A DNA stretch of 64,000 nucleotides, from NCBI RefSeq assembly GCF_036244895.1, contig NZ_BQKE01000001.1:1426001-1490000 (forward strand). Direction: 5' to 3'. The stretch's first letter is position 1; the number at the start of each line of letters is the position of its first letter. A model generated the notes under the pieces. It searched no databases and was not told the DNA's origin. It worked only from the letters and a program-made list of their open reading frames with translations. Below, piece by piece: positions 26,890 through 36,066 of the stretch. Both the position numbers and the translations under genes were made by a program. This DNA is from Persicobacter diffluens. Its GTDB lineage: Bacteria > Bacteroidota > Bacteroidia > Cytophagales > Cyclobacteriaceae.

Positions 26890-27241
26890 TCTTTTGGTTG
26901 TTAGTCAATGGTTTATAGTTTTTCATTCCTAGAGTGTAATATTTTGCCCTTTTTTTGGAAAGCGATTATCAGGGGAGCAATGAATGCTTTCTTTCTTGGA
27001 TGCTCTTTCTGTACACGATTCAACACTTAAATTTTTTTAATATTTTTTTTAGGTAAATTCCTGAAATGACCTGATGGATATTTGTCCTGTTTTCCTTCTT
27101 ACTTGATAAGTTGGTTTTAGTAGAATTTTAAGTTTTTATTTTTCTATTATCAGTTGTCTTAATGGTGAGCTTGTGTTAAAATTATATTAAAGTTTTATCA
27201 AATTTTAACATGATCTGAATTTCAGATCCAAGTGAACAACT
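26890..27241. other. AT-rich leader of the large lipoprotein gene
   Basis: About 350 very AT-rich bases with no coding frame. It presumably contains the promoter of the gene at 27242. No clear TAnnTTTG box seen. Confidence 0.4.
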
Positions 27242-29815
27242 ATGAAAAATCTATCAATTTTCAATTTATTCCTATGGGGCATAGGGATAGCCTTACTGTT
27301 TGGATGTAAGGATCAATTCAAAGAGTTAAGGCCCGCTGAGGAGGATAAAGCCAACCTTCGGATGCCTTTTAATCAAAGAGCCTTTTTGCTAAACTCTACT
27401 ACTGACTCAAGAATTTATGAAATCGACTATGATTTTCAGGGATTGGGGACCGAAGCTTCTTTGAAATTTTTAGATCACGATTTTATCCCAAAGGGAGGTC
27501 ATATGTGTGTTTCTCCGGATAATAAGACGATCACGGTGATAGCTAACCGAGAAGATGGAGAAACAGGTAAATCAATTTATTTGGTCTATTTAGAACCTGT
27601 AGGAGATTATAAGGTAGGAGATGTCCGTAAAATTGAATTATTGAACTTCAACGAGGATGGGATCGACCTTGACGACCCAGTTGCTCAGGCGGCTTATTAT
27701 AATAATAATTACTTTAAGGGAAAAATTACCCAGGTAGATGTTGATCGAGAGGGTTATCTGTTTATTGCTGGAAAGTCTGGATTTTACCGTGTAGTTGCTG
27801 ATAATGGTAATGGAACTAAGGATCCTTTCAAAGTTAATGGGGGTAAGGATATTTGGTCCGATGAGGACAGGTCCTTGCAAGGGGAATTTGCAGGATCTGT
27901 TTGGGCTCATGTTGTCCCATTTACATTTAATGGGGATAATTATGTTGAAACCCTAGAGGATGGAGAGGATTACTTCGAAGATACCACACCATTTAATCCA
28001 AAACGAGTGAAATTTCTGGGTGGAGATATCCTTTTTACGCAAAACTCTGATGAAACCAATGGCTTTGAAAGTCAACGTTTAATTTCGTTTTCACAGTGGA
28101 AGGGAAATGTTGCTATTGCCCTAGATTTACAATGGGATTGGGGGAAAAAAGAAATCGCATTTAATGCGGGTAAACTTTTTGGTGGAAGCAAGCAACACGG
28201 ATTTCATAAAAATACATCAGGTAAAGTGACAGGCGCTTGCCTAATTGGTGATAATCACGTGATGACTTCACATCATAATACGAAGCAATTACAGTTATGG
28301 AATTTACATGGCGAATTGCTTGCTTCTGTTGAAATGAGTGGTGGCTTTGATGGAAATCATAATTGGGGAGATATGGCTTCAACTCAATCCTTTGATCATT
28401 TGGTAGGGGAGGATTCAGGTGAGTCAAATAGAGAAATTTTTGGGGACAGAACTGAAGATTGGTATCGAGGTCCCAAGGAAGAAAATGGGCATCAATATGC
28501 GGAAATTAAGCTATATCGTCCTAAAGGTATTCCTGCCAATTATGATGTTGAAGATTTGGATGATAACGGAGGAGTTCCAAAGGAATCAAGAATGAATGCT
28601 GCTAATGCGGATATTGCACATTATGATAGCAAGGGGAATCGGTTCGTTGCTCTAGGTAACAATGGCGGTATGGCGATGTTACGTTTTGAATCCCCAGTAA
28701 GTGTTGCGGATGGTGTGATTCAGGTAGTGGAAACTTCTTATGGGAAAAAAGCAGTGTATGAAACAAAGGAGGAGGCCAATCGGGCTTATAATGAAAATGC
28801 AACTATTTATGTAGCCAAAACGAACCCAAGGTACTATGAGTCGGGCTTTGAGGATCCAAGTAATTGGGTGAAAATAGGGATTGCTCATATTAGTAATAAT
28901 GAATTTCATTTGAATCAGGTCGAGGGCTTAGATGTGATTACCTCTGAAATTTCCTGGGTGAAAATTGTTGATGGAGTTGGGGAAGTTGATGGTGATGGTT
29001 CGACCACTTTTGATGGTTTTGACTTGAATTTTGTGGCGGCTTATGCGGGAGGTTGTGGAAATTCAATAAGTCAAGAGAATTTTACATTTGAATATGATAG
29101 TGATGATGACGAAATCGTCCTTACTTGGGACTTTACTGCTGACGATTTAAATATTTCACCCACAGGAGGAATCCAGCTTTGGTTTAAAAATGGAAGGCAA
29201 TATGATGAAAACAGGGATCAGATTGGTGTGAATTTATTTTCTGTCGAAGAGATTAATGCAGGAAGATATAGTTTAAAACCATCTGATTTTAATTTCTCCG
29301 GAGATGATTGTATTCAAGAGGTCAGTTTTTCTTTTCATACCATCTGTTCAAGAAGTAGTGATGGTTGGGTAAGGGGGAATGTGTTCGCCTCCAACCAAAC
29401 TATTCCTGCAGACGATATCGATTATTGTACCATTTCTTGTGGGCCTTATAATTCTTTAGAAACCATAACGGTTGATTATGCAGGTAATCTTGATGTTTTG
29501 AGAGTAAATTACGTAAACTTATTTGAAATTAATGGTCAGAAATATTTTCGGATGAGAATAAGGAATGCTACAAATGCAATTTATGATTTTAAAATTCAGG
29601 GTCCAGGATATACGGACTTACCTATGGGTACAATAACGCCGTTCAAGGAGATTTTTGTTACAGTGCCTTCTAATGGGTCGAAGTTAGTTGCAACTATCAA
29701 AGGAGATGCAGATGATGATGGTATTTATGAGTATAGTAAAGGTACTGAGACTTTTGATGAAAATGGAAGAGAGGTAATTGATTATTGTGGTGACCTCTCT
29801 GATCTTAATATTTAG
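27242..29815 (+). CDS. Large putative lipoprotein of unknown function
   Basis: 857 residues. The N-terminus MKNLSIFNLFLWGIGIALLFGC is a lipoprotein signal with Cys22. The first about 480 residues have repeated beta-strand patterns with many Trp and His residues (HGFHKNTSGKVTGACLIGDNHVMTS, VLGN-type turns), suggesting a beta-propeller-like fold, but no repeat is clear enough to name. The later part is rich in Asp/Gly with calcium-loop-like runs (DGDGSTTFDGFDL, DADDDGIYEYSKG) and ends in beta-sandwich-like sequence. No catalytic motif recognised. Probably surface or periplasmic. It is a single gene with a good terminator. Its codon use is more AT-rich than the neighbours. Confidence 0.85.
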   Translation: MKNLSIFNLFLWGIGIALLFGCKDQFKELRPAEEDKANLRMPFNQRAFLLNSTTDSRIYEIDYDFQGLGTEASLKFLDHDFIPKGGHMCVSPDNKTITVIANREDGETGKSIYLVYLEPVGDYKVGDVRKIELLNFNEDGIDLDDPVAQAAYYNNNYFKGKITQVDVDREGYLFIAGKSGFYRVVADNGNGTKDPFKVNGGKDIWSDEDRSLQGEFAGSVWAHVVPFTFNGDNYVETLEDGEDYFEDTTPFNPKRVKFLGGDILFTQNSDETNGFESQRLISFSQWKGNVAIALDLQWDWGKKEIAFNAGKLFGGSKQHGFHKNTSGKVTGACLIGDNHVMTSHHNTKQLQLWNLHGELLASVEMSGGFDGNHNWGDMASTQSFDHLVGEDSGESNREIFGDRTEDWYRGPKEENGHQYAEIKLYRPKGIPANYDVEDLDDNGGVPKESRMNAANADIAHYDSKGNRFVALGNNGGMAMLRFESPVSVADGVIQVVETSYGKKAVYETKEEANRAYNENATIYVAKTNPRYYESGFEDPSNWVKIGIAHISNNEFHLNQVEGLDVITSEISWVKIVDGVGEVDGDGSTTFDGFDLNFVAAYAGGCGNSISQENFTFEYDSDDDEIVLTWDFTADDLNISPTGGIQLWFKNGRQYDENRDQIGVNLFSVEEINAGRYSLKPSDFNFSGDDCIQEVSFSFHTICSRSSDGWVRGNVFASNQTIPADDIDYCTISCGPYNSLETITVDYAGNLDVLRVNYVNLFEINGQKYFRMRIRNATNAIYDFKIQGPGYTDLPMGTITPFKEIFVTVPSNGSKLVATIKGDADDDGIYEYSKGTETFDENGREVIDYCGDLSDLNI

Positions 29816-29913
29816 AATATTTGCTTTTTGATAATACTATTTTACTCTGTTTTATGTGATAAAAGCTCAGATAATATAAATTTTTTAGTATTAGCAAAAG
29901 GATTAGGTGAATG

Positions 29914-29949
29914 AAAAAAGGGTCCAGATTTAAACTGGATCCTTTTTTT
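29914..29949 (+). terminator. Terminator of the large lipoprotein gene
   Basis: AAAAAGGGTCCAG ... CTGGATCCTTTTTTT. Confidence 0.88.
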
Positions 29950-30210
29950 ATGCCAAAAAAACTTAAACTTGCACTTAAAATTAGAATTCAGGATTCTTCA
30001 AAACAGATGTGACTGCTACTGCTTCATTTACCTAGGGAGATTGGATTGAAATAGATAATGGAACAGTTCTATTGAGAGATCAATAGGTTTATTAGGATGA
30101 ACAATATGATTGCTCAGTCATCGTGGCCATCGCCAAAATACCAAAGCCATTGGTAGCTGATTTAATAAATAGCAACATAGTTATCACAAAGATGAAACTT
30201 TATTAAGGAT
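29950..30210. other. Gap between terminators, nothing recognised
   Basis: About 260 bases between the lipoprotein gene terminator and the leuS terminator. I see no coding frame, RNA or repeat. Confidence 0.4.
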
Positions 30211-30211
30211 G

Positions 30212-30243
30212 AAAAAAGGCTGCCCAATTTGAGCAGCCTTTTC
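30212..30243 (-). terminator. Terminator of leuS
   Basis: AAAAGGCTGC and GCAGCCTTTT form a stem; on the minus strand it is followed by a T run. Confidence 0.85.
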
Positions 30244-30262
30244 CTTTGTATTCGCTTTTGGC

Positions 30263-33034
30263 TTAAAGCACAATATTCACAATCTTATTCGGTACTACAA
30301 TCACCTTCTTCGGTTGCTTGCCTTCCATCCAGCGAATCACCGCTTCCTGCTGCATAGCGATCTCCTGAATTTCGTTTGGCTTGGCGGAAGCCGAAACCGT
30401 GATTTCCGCACGCTTTTTACCGTTGATCATGATCGGGTAAAGCTTCTCATCTTCCACCAAATAGCTTTCATTGAATTCCGGGAAAGCCGCAATGGTTACC
30501 GATTCCGTATGACCCAATTTTGCCCACAATTCTTCTGCAATGTGTGGGGCATAAGGGGCAATCAATACCACTAATTGCTCCAGAATCGCGCGCTTTTTAC
30601 ATTTCATGCCCCCCAATTCGTTAGTAGCAATCATGAATTGCGAAACGGAAGTGTTGAAGATATAGTGATCCAGATCGTAAGTCACCTTTTTGATAGTCGC
30701 ATGCAAAGCTTTCAATTCCGCTTTGGTAGGCTCTTCATCGGTTACTACGAAATCATCGCCTTCATGGAACAAGTTCCAGAACTTACGCAAGAATTTGTAA
30801 ACGCCGTCAATACCGTTGGTGTTCCATGGCTTGAATTGCTCCAACGGCCCTAAGAACATCTCGTACATACGGAAAGTATCTGCGCCATAGCGCTCAATGA
30901 TATCATCCGGATTCACGACATTGTATTTGGACTTGGACATTTTTTCTACTTCCGCACCACATACATATTTGCCATCTTCCAAAATGAATTCTGCATTGGC
31001 ATAATCCGGACGCCATTTTTTGAAGGCCTCCAAATCCAATACATCATTGGACACGATGTTCACATCCACGTACAAAGGATCCACCTCGTAATCTTTCTTT
31101 AAACCGTAAGAAACGAATTGGTTCGTTCCTTTTACACGATAAACGAAGTTGGAACGTCCCTGAATCATGCCCTGGTTGATCAGCTTTTTGAAGGGCTCTT
31201 CGAAGTTCAGGAAGCCCATATCAAACAAGAATTTCGTCCAGAAGCGGCTGTATAGCAAGTGACCTACGGCGTGCTCTGCACCACCCACATAAAGGTCTAC
31301 CTGATTCCAGTATTTCAAGGCTTCGGCATCCGCGAATTTCTCCTCATTATGCGGATCCATATAACGCAGGAAGTACCAGGAAGAACCTGCCCAACCCGGC
31401 ATGGTAGACAACTCATAAGGCAGACCATTATAAGTCCAGTCTGTCGCGCGACCTAGTGGAGGCTCACCGGTTGCGGTTGGTTTATATTCATCAATTGCCG
31501 GAAGTTCTAGTGGCAATTCAGATTCCTTCATCAATTTAGGAATGCCATTTTCGAAGTAAACCGGTACCGGCTCTCCCCAATAACGCTGGCGACTGAATAC
31601 GGCATTACGGATACGGTAATTCACCTTACCTTTACCCAAACCTTTTTCCTCTACCCAGTTGATCGCTGCTTCGATGGCCTCAGGCACTTCCATCCCATTA
31701 AGGAAGCCGGAGTTGATCATCTTACCAGCCTTAGGATCGAAATCATCCTGTGCGATATCGGTATGCTTTCCTTCCTGTACCGGAATTACTGGTAAGCCGA
31801 AATGGTTCGCGAAAGCGAAATCACGGGTGTCTGAACAAGGAACCGCCATAACGATACCCGTTCCGTAACCCGCTAATACGTAATCAGCAATCCAGATCGG
31901 AATTTTTTCACCATTGAACGGATTGATCGCATAAGAACCAGTGAATACACCGGAAATGGTTTTTACATCCGACATACGCTCACGCTCGGAACGGTTTTTC
32001 GCCATTTCCACATAAGCGTCCACGGCTGCTTTTTGAGCATCGCTGGTCAGTGTACCGATCAATTCATGCTCCGGGGCAATGGTCATGAAAGTTACTCCGA
32101 AAGCGGTATCTACGCGTGTGGTGAATACTTCCAAATCCAATTCCGGCTTTTCATCCACTTTAAAGTGAAGCGAACAACCTTTGGATTTTCCAATCCAGTT
32201 ACGCTGCATTTCTCTCAAAGACTCGGAGAAATCAATCTCTTCCAAACCCGTCAATAAACGCTCTGCATAAGCGGTGATACGCATCATCCACTGTTTCATC
32301 AGCTTGCGCTCTACCGGATAACCGCCACGCTCGGAAACGCCATTCACTACTTCGTCATTGGCCAATACCGTTCCCAATTCAGGGCACCAGTTCACTACTG
32401 CATCTGCCAAATACGTCAATCGGTATTTCAACAAAATATCCGACTGCTCCTTTTCGCTGAAGGCATTCCATTCCGCTGCAGTAAATGCAGGCGTGTCCTC
32501 ATCGCAGGAAGCATCCACCGTCGCATTACCTTCTTTTTCGAAGATGGCGATCAGCTCATTGATGTGCTTGGCCTTGTCGGCAGCATGATCATAAAAGGCA
32601 TCAAAAAGCTGCATGAAGATCCACTGCGTCCACTTGTAATAGGAAGCATCAGAAGTTCTTACTTCTTTATCCCAATCAAAAGAGAATCCAATGTTGGCCA
32701 ACTGCTCTTTGTAACGGGCGATATTGTCCTCCGTGGTTTTGGCAGGGTGCTGACCGGTCTGAATAGCATATTGCTCAGCAGGCAAACCGAAAGAGTCAAA
32801 TCCCATTGGGTGCAATACATTGAAACCTTTCAATTTTTTGTAACGCGCCACGATATCGGAACCAATGTACCCTAGTGGGTGTCCAACGTGCAAACCAGCA
32901 CCGGAAGGATAGGGGAACATGTCCAGGGTATAAAACTTTGGCTTGGAAGCATCAACATCCGCCTTATAGGTCTGTTGTTCTTTCCAAATCTGCTGCCATT
33001 TCTTTTCAGTTGCTCTGAAATTGTATTCAGCCAT
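30263..33034 (-). CDS. leuS: Leucyl-tRNA synthetase
   Basis: 923 residues, normal for a bacterial class Ia LeuRS. The HIGH motif appears as HVGHPLGY (about 49-56), preceded by FPYPSGAGL. The KMSKS motif is EKMSKSKYN in the C-terminal third. The editing (CP1) domain lies between them. It charges tRNA-Leu with leucine and edits mischarged tRNA. Single gene on the minus strand; ATG 33034. Confidence 0.98.
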   Translation of the reverse strand: MAEYNFRATEKKWQQIWKEQQTYKADVDASKPKFYTLDMFPYPSGAGLHVGHPLGYIGSDIVARYKKLKGFNVLHPMGFDSFGLPAEQYAIQTGQHPAKTTEDNIARYKEQLANIGFSFDWDKEVRTSDASYYKWTQWIFMQLFDAFYDHAADKAKHINELIAIFEKEGNATVDASCDEDTPAFTAAEWNAFSEKEQSDILLKYRLTYLADAVVNWCPELGTVLANDEVVNGVSERGGYPVERKLMKQWMMRITAYAERLLTGLEEIDFSESLREMQRNWIGKSKGCSLHFKVDEKPELDLEVFTTRVDTAFGVTFMTIAPEHELIGTLTSDAQKAAVDAYVEMAKNRSERERMSDVKTISGVFTGSYAINPFNGEKIPIWIADYVLAGYGTGIVMAVPCSDTRDFAFANHFGLPVIPVQEGKHTDIAQDDFDPKAGKMINSGFLNGMEVPEAIEAAINWVEEKGLGKGKVNYRIRNAVFSRQRYWGEPVPVYFENGIPKLMKESELPLELPAIDEYKPTATGEPPLGRATDWTYNGLPYELSTMPGWAGSSWYFLRYMDPHNEEKFADAEALKYWNQVDLYVGGAEHAVGHLLYSRFWTKFLFDMGFLNFEEPFKKLINQGMIQGRSNFVYRVKGTNQFVSYGLKKDYEVDPLYVDVNIVSNDVLDLEAFKKWRPDYANAEFILEDGKYVCGAEVEKMSKSKYNVVNPDDIIERYGADTFRMYEMFLGPLEQFKPWNTNGIDGVYKFLRKFWNLFHEGDDFVVTDEEPTKAELKALHATIKKVTYDLDHYIFNTSVSQFMIATNELGGMKCKKRAILEQLVVLIAPYAPHIAEELWAKLGHTESVTIAAFPEFNESYLVEDEKLYPIMINGKKRAEITVSASAKPNEIQEIAMQQEAVIRWMEGKQPKKVIVVPNKIVNIVL

Positions 33035-33210
33035 TAGATCTATTGATTTATGGTATAATAATTTCCAATTGATAGGGTCCTATAAACCCAATTTGGCCGT
33101 AAAAATAGAACTTTTTGGCGGAGAATAAAATTAGCAGGAAGGTATTCTGACTGCGGGAGAAGGCTTTGCCGACGCAAGCCTGTAGCGGGTTGAGGAGCTA
33201 TATTGTCGCT

Positions 33211-33651
33211 TTATATCAAGGAGGGGTGACGATAGGTGTTTTGGTAGGGTGACTGGAACCAAAGGTGAGCGTTTTTTCTGTTGATCTCCAATTGGATGTG
33301 AGCGTTTGGGAACTTTTTGTCTAAGATATCGGCCATCTTTTGTCCATATATCATTATTGAGGCCTTGGTGCCGGTGATTAAAATGACTTCCATAGCCGGG
33401 ATTTTTCGGACCCGTTCAAAGCGCTGTTGACCAATCCATGTCAGGGAATGATCCGGGGGGCTGGGTAACCCTCTTAAATCGGAGATCCATCGACTCAGCT
33501 TTTTTACGCGCATCAGTCGCAGGGCCTCATCCACGGTTTTTTGGTATTCCTCTGTAGTAAATACATCTTTCCATATTAGCTCTACCGCCTGGAATTCCGT
33601 GTTATAAATAAGGTCTACATATTCAGTTTGAAAAACAATCATCCGATCCAA
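33211..33651 (-). CDS. SRWIxD-family protein, paralog 1
   Basis: 146 residues. I do not recognise a named family. It shares three blocks with the two relatives at 34654-35070 and 35128-35550: AVELIWKDVFTTEEYQKTV, then LSRWISDLR, then MEVILITGTK. The alternation of strands and helices suggests a small alpha/beta fold, perhaps STAS-like, but this is a guess. No signal peptide, so cytoplasmic. It is divergent from the hydrolase gene at 33744. Confidence 0.72.
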   Translation of the reverse strand: MDRMIVFQTEYVDLIYNTEFQAVELIWKDVFTTEEYQKTVDEALRLMRVKKLSRWISDLRGLPSPPDHSLTWIGQQRFERVRKIPAMEVILITGTKASIMIYGQKMADILDKKFPNAHIQLEINRKNAHLWFQSPYQNTYRHPSLI

Positions 33652-33743
33652 ATTCCTAAATTACATTAAGTTATCTTATGTGATTAATTGATTTTTGTTT
33701 CATTTTTAAAAGTTGTAGTGATGTGATTTATTCGTCTTTATTT

Positions 33744-34646
33744 ATGAAAAATTATATCGGTTTCTTTACTATTTGTAAAAAATCATCGGTAAGGAATGTA
33801 AGTTCGTTTATTTTCAATGTGCTATTTATTGTCATTTCATTGATTTTCACCTCTTGCATGAAAATGAGAACTTCTGAAACTAAAATATTGAAAGATTTTA
33901 AAGGGCAACTCGCTCAGCCTGTCTTTGGTATTTCTTCTAATAGGGAGCATCCCTTACATTATATGAAAATTGGTAATTCTCCACAAAACCTATTAGTCTT
34001 CATTCATGGTGCGCCAGGGTCTCTGGACGCTTTTTTAAGCTATATGAAGGAAGAGGCTTTAAGTAATAGGGCCACTTTGATTACCTTGGATCGAGAAGGC
34101 TATGGCTTCTCCGGTTATGGTAAGGCAGAGCCCTCCATTGGTAAGCAGGCGAAAGGAGTGAAGGAGTTGATAATGGATCATGGAAATTATGATCGTATTT
34201 TTTTAGTTGGGCATTCTTATGGAGGACCCATTGCCTGTAAGTTGGCGATGGATTTCCCGGATTTGCCCATAGAGCGGTTAATTTTATTGGCGCCAGCTTT
34301 AGATCCTGCGCATGAAAAAGTATTCTGGTTCAATAAGCCGATGGACTGGACGCCTTTTAAGTGGATGCTGCCAGGTTCATTTAAAGTGGCGAATTTGGAG
34401 AAAATTCATCACCGATCGGAATTGGAATTAATGACTAATCAATGGGGGAGTTTGCGGGTTCCCATCACGGTCATTCATGGGAAAAAGGACAGTCTGGTGC
34501 CTTTTGAGAATGTTGCTTTTCTGGAGGAGGTTTATCAGGGGGATTGGCTGGAGGTTATTAGTCTGGAGAATGAGAATCATTTTATTCCCTGGACCCAGTA
34601 TGATTTGGTGAAAGAAATTTTAATGAAGTACTTGCCAAATCCGTGA
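33744..34646 (+). CDS. Alpha/beta hydrolase, probable lipoprotein
   Basis: 300 residues from ATG 33744; a GTG 21 bases upstream is less likely. A long hydrophobic N-terminus ends LIFTSC, a plausible lipoprotein Cys. The alpha/beta hydrolase core has FIHGAPGS (oxyanion loop), LDREGYGFSG, the nucleophile elbow GHSYGG, an Asp in VIHGKKDSLVP and a His in ENENHFIPW. It thus has a full Ser-Asp-His triad. The substrate is unknown. It sits between paralogs 1 and 2 of the SRWIxD family on the opposite strand. Confidence 0.88.
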   Translation: MKNYIGFFTICKKSSVRNVSSFIFNVLFIVISLIFTSCMKMRTSETKILKDFKGQLAQPVFGISSNREHPLHYMKIGNSPQNLLVFIHGAPGSLDAFLSYMKEEALSNRATLITLDREGYGFSGYGKAEPSIGKQAKGVKELIMDHGNYDRIFLVGHSYGGPIACKLAMDFPDLPIERLILLAPALDPAHEKVFWFNKPMDWTPFKWMLPGSFKVANLEKIHHRSELELMTNQWGSLRVPITVIHGKKDSLVPFENVAFLEEVYQGDWLEVISLENENHFIPWTQYDLVKEILMKYLPNP

Positions 34647-34653
34647 TTTTCTT

Positions 34654-35070
34654 TTAAAAAATATAATTCCTGCCTCTTTTTCTAAACCATTGGTCAGTGT
34701 TTTTTCGGTTTACAGCAATTGTTACATCAATATTCCTGATTTTCGATCCCAACATATTTGCCGTGTTTTCTCCAAAGGTTTGAAATTGTGGTTTGTCGCC
34801 TGTGATAAAGACTAATTCAAATTTCTCATATTTTTTAATTATAGATTTCTGATAAATTAGAAAGTGATTGGAGTAGGTTTGAGGGGCCTGATCAATTGGA
34901 GTGAAATCGGTAATCCAACGACTGAGGTTGTGTTTCCCCAAGAATTCATAACCTTTTCTTATCATTTCTATATAATCTTTTTCATTAAAGTTATTTAACC
35001 ATATGAGTTCGACTGCTTTGAGTTAGTGGTTATAAGAAATATGTGCTTTATTAGATTTAAAGATAGTCAT
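34654..35070 (-). pseudogene. SRWIxD-family protein, paralog 2, nonsense mutation
   Basis: Reading from ATG 35070, the frame gives MTIFKSNKAHISYNH, a TAA stop at 35023-35025, then LKAVELIWLNNFNEKDY and on to LSRWITDF and FELVFITGDK, ending at 34654. The sequence after the stop aligns with the other two paralogs, so one codon change broke the gene. A shorter product could start at ATG 34965 but lacks the first conserved block. The stop may instead be a sequencing error. Confidence 0.72.
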
Positions 35071-35127
35071 ATTGTAGTGTTTGATGCTGAATATAACTAA
35101 TTCTATGAATAATTAACGACTACAGTA

Positions 35128-35550
35128 TTAGAAGTCTATTGAATGGAAGTGGCTAAAGAGATGCGTGAACCATCGGTTTTCGTTTCTTCTGTGATTTACG
35201 ATTTTTATAGTGAGGTTTGGGAATGTTCTTTCGAGCTGGTCTGCGATCATGACGCAATATTCTATATGAGTAGGCTTAGTTCCTGCTATAAAAACCATTT
35301 CTATGGTGGGTATCTTGATTAATTTGTTTTTATTCAAAGGAATGTGGACGTTTTTTATTTGAGGTTGACGTTCCAGTAGCCTAAAATCGGAAATCCAACG
35401 AGAAACTTTATACTTGGCTAAAGCCTGGAAAGCAAATTCTACCGTTTTATGGTATTCAGATGTATGAAAATCTCTTTTCCAAATTAGTTCAATGGCTTTG
35501 TGCCGGGGGTTGATTTCAATACGGGCAAAGGGTTCGTCAAATAGGAGCAT
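35128..35550 (-). CDS. SRWIxD-family protein, paralog 3
   Basis: 140 residues with the same three blocks as paralog 1: AIELIWKRDFHTSEYHKTV, VSRWISDFR and IEMVFIAGTKP. Between them lies the same spacing. Family not recognised. No signal peptide. It follows repeat-free, AT-rich DNA and is likely a single-gene unit. Confidence 0.7.
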   Translation of the reverse strand: MLLFDEPFARIEINPRHKAIELIWKRDFHTSEYHKTVEFAFQALAKYKVSRWISDFRLLERQPQIKNVHIPLNKNKLIKIPTIEMVFIAGTKPTHIEYCVMIADQLERTFPNLTIKIVNHRRNENRWFTHLFSHFHSIDF

Positions 35551-35763
35551 GTCAAAATAGGTGTATGTTTTAACATAGTAACGGGATAATTTTTTTCAGG
35601 AATATGGATTAAAATAACATTAAAGTAAGGTGTTTTGATTTTTTTCCTGAAAAAAATGTAGCGAATAGGGATAAGGAACGGAGGGGGTGGTTTTTGTAAA
35701 GGGCTAGGATTGGGAATATTTGAGATTTAAATAAAATCGCGCGATAGATTAAAAACAAATTAT

Positions 35764-35788
35764 AAAAGGTCTTTAAATAAGACCTTTT
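35764..35788 (-). terminator. Terminator of SEC-C gene
   Basis: AAAAGGTCTT, loop TAAAT, AAGACCTTTT, six bases after the stop of the minus-strand gene. Confidence 0.75.
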
Positions 35789-35794
35789 AATGAA

Positions 35795-35980
35795 TTATTT
35801 TCCGCAACACTGCTTATACTTTTTTCCACTACCACAGGGGCATGGATCATTTCGGTGTACTTTGGGAATGGTGTTTTTATCTTCTCCACCGTTTTGTTTT
35901 CGATAGAAATAAAGGAGTACGGCTACTAAAATTAACCCAAAAATCAGAATGCTGATTAGTCTTAAATACGATTCGTCCAT
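35795..35980 (-). CDS. Small membrane protein with SEC-C zinc motif
   Basis: 61 residues from ATG 35980 (an ATG two codons upstream at 35986 is possible). One membrane helix (LISILIFGLILVAVLLYFY) is followed by a SEC-C motif: RNDPCPCGSGKKYKQCC. This motif binds zinc and is known from the SecA C-terminus, where it contacts SecB and the ribosome. The role here is unknown. Flanked by terminators on both sides. Confidence 0.85.
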   Translation of the reverse strand: MDESYLRLISILIFGLILVAVLLYFYRKQNGGEDKNTIPKVHRNDPCPCGSGKKYKQCCGK

Positions 35981-36030
35981 AATCAAAAAGCTTTTAATGA
36001 TAACTAAAAAATGAGCGAATATTCCCGGGT

Positions 36031-36061
36031 AAAAAAAAGCACCATCATAAGGATGGTGCTT
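36031..36061 (-). terminator. Terminator of brnQ operon
   Basis: AAGCACCATC, loop ATAAG, GATGGTGCTT; A run on the plus strand gives a T run on the minus strand. Confidence 0.88.
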
Positions 36062-36066
36062 GTAAG

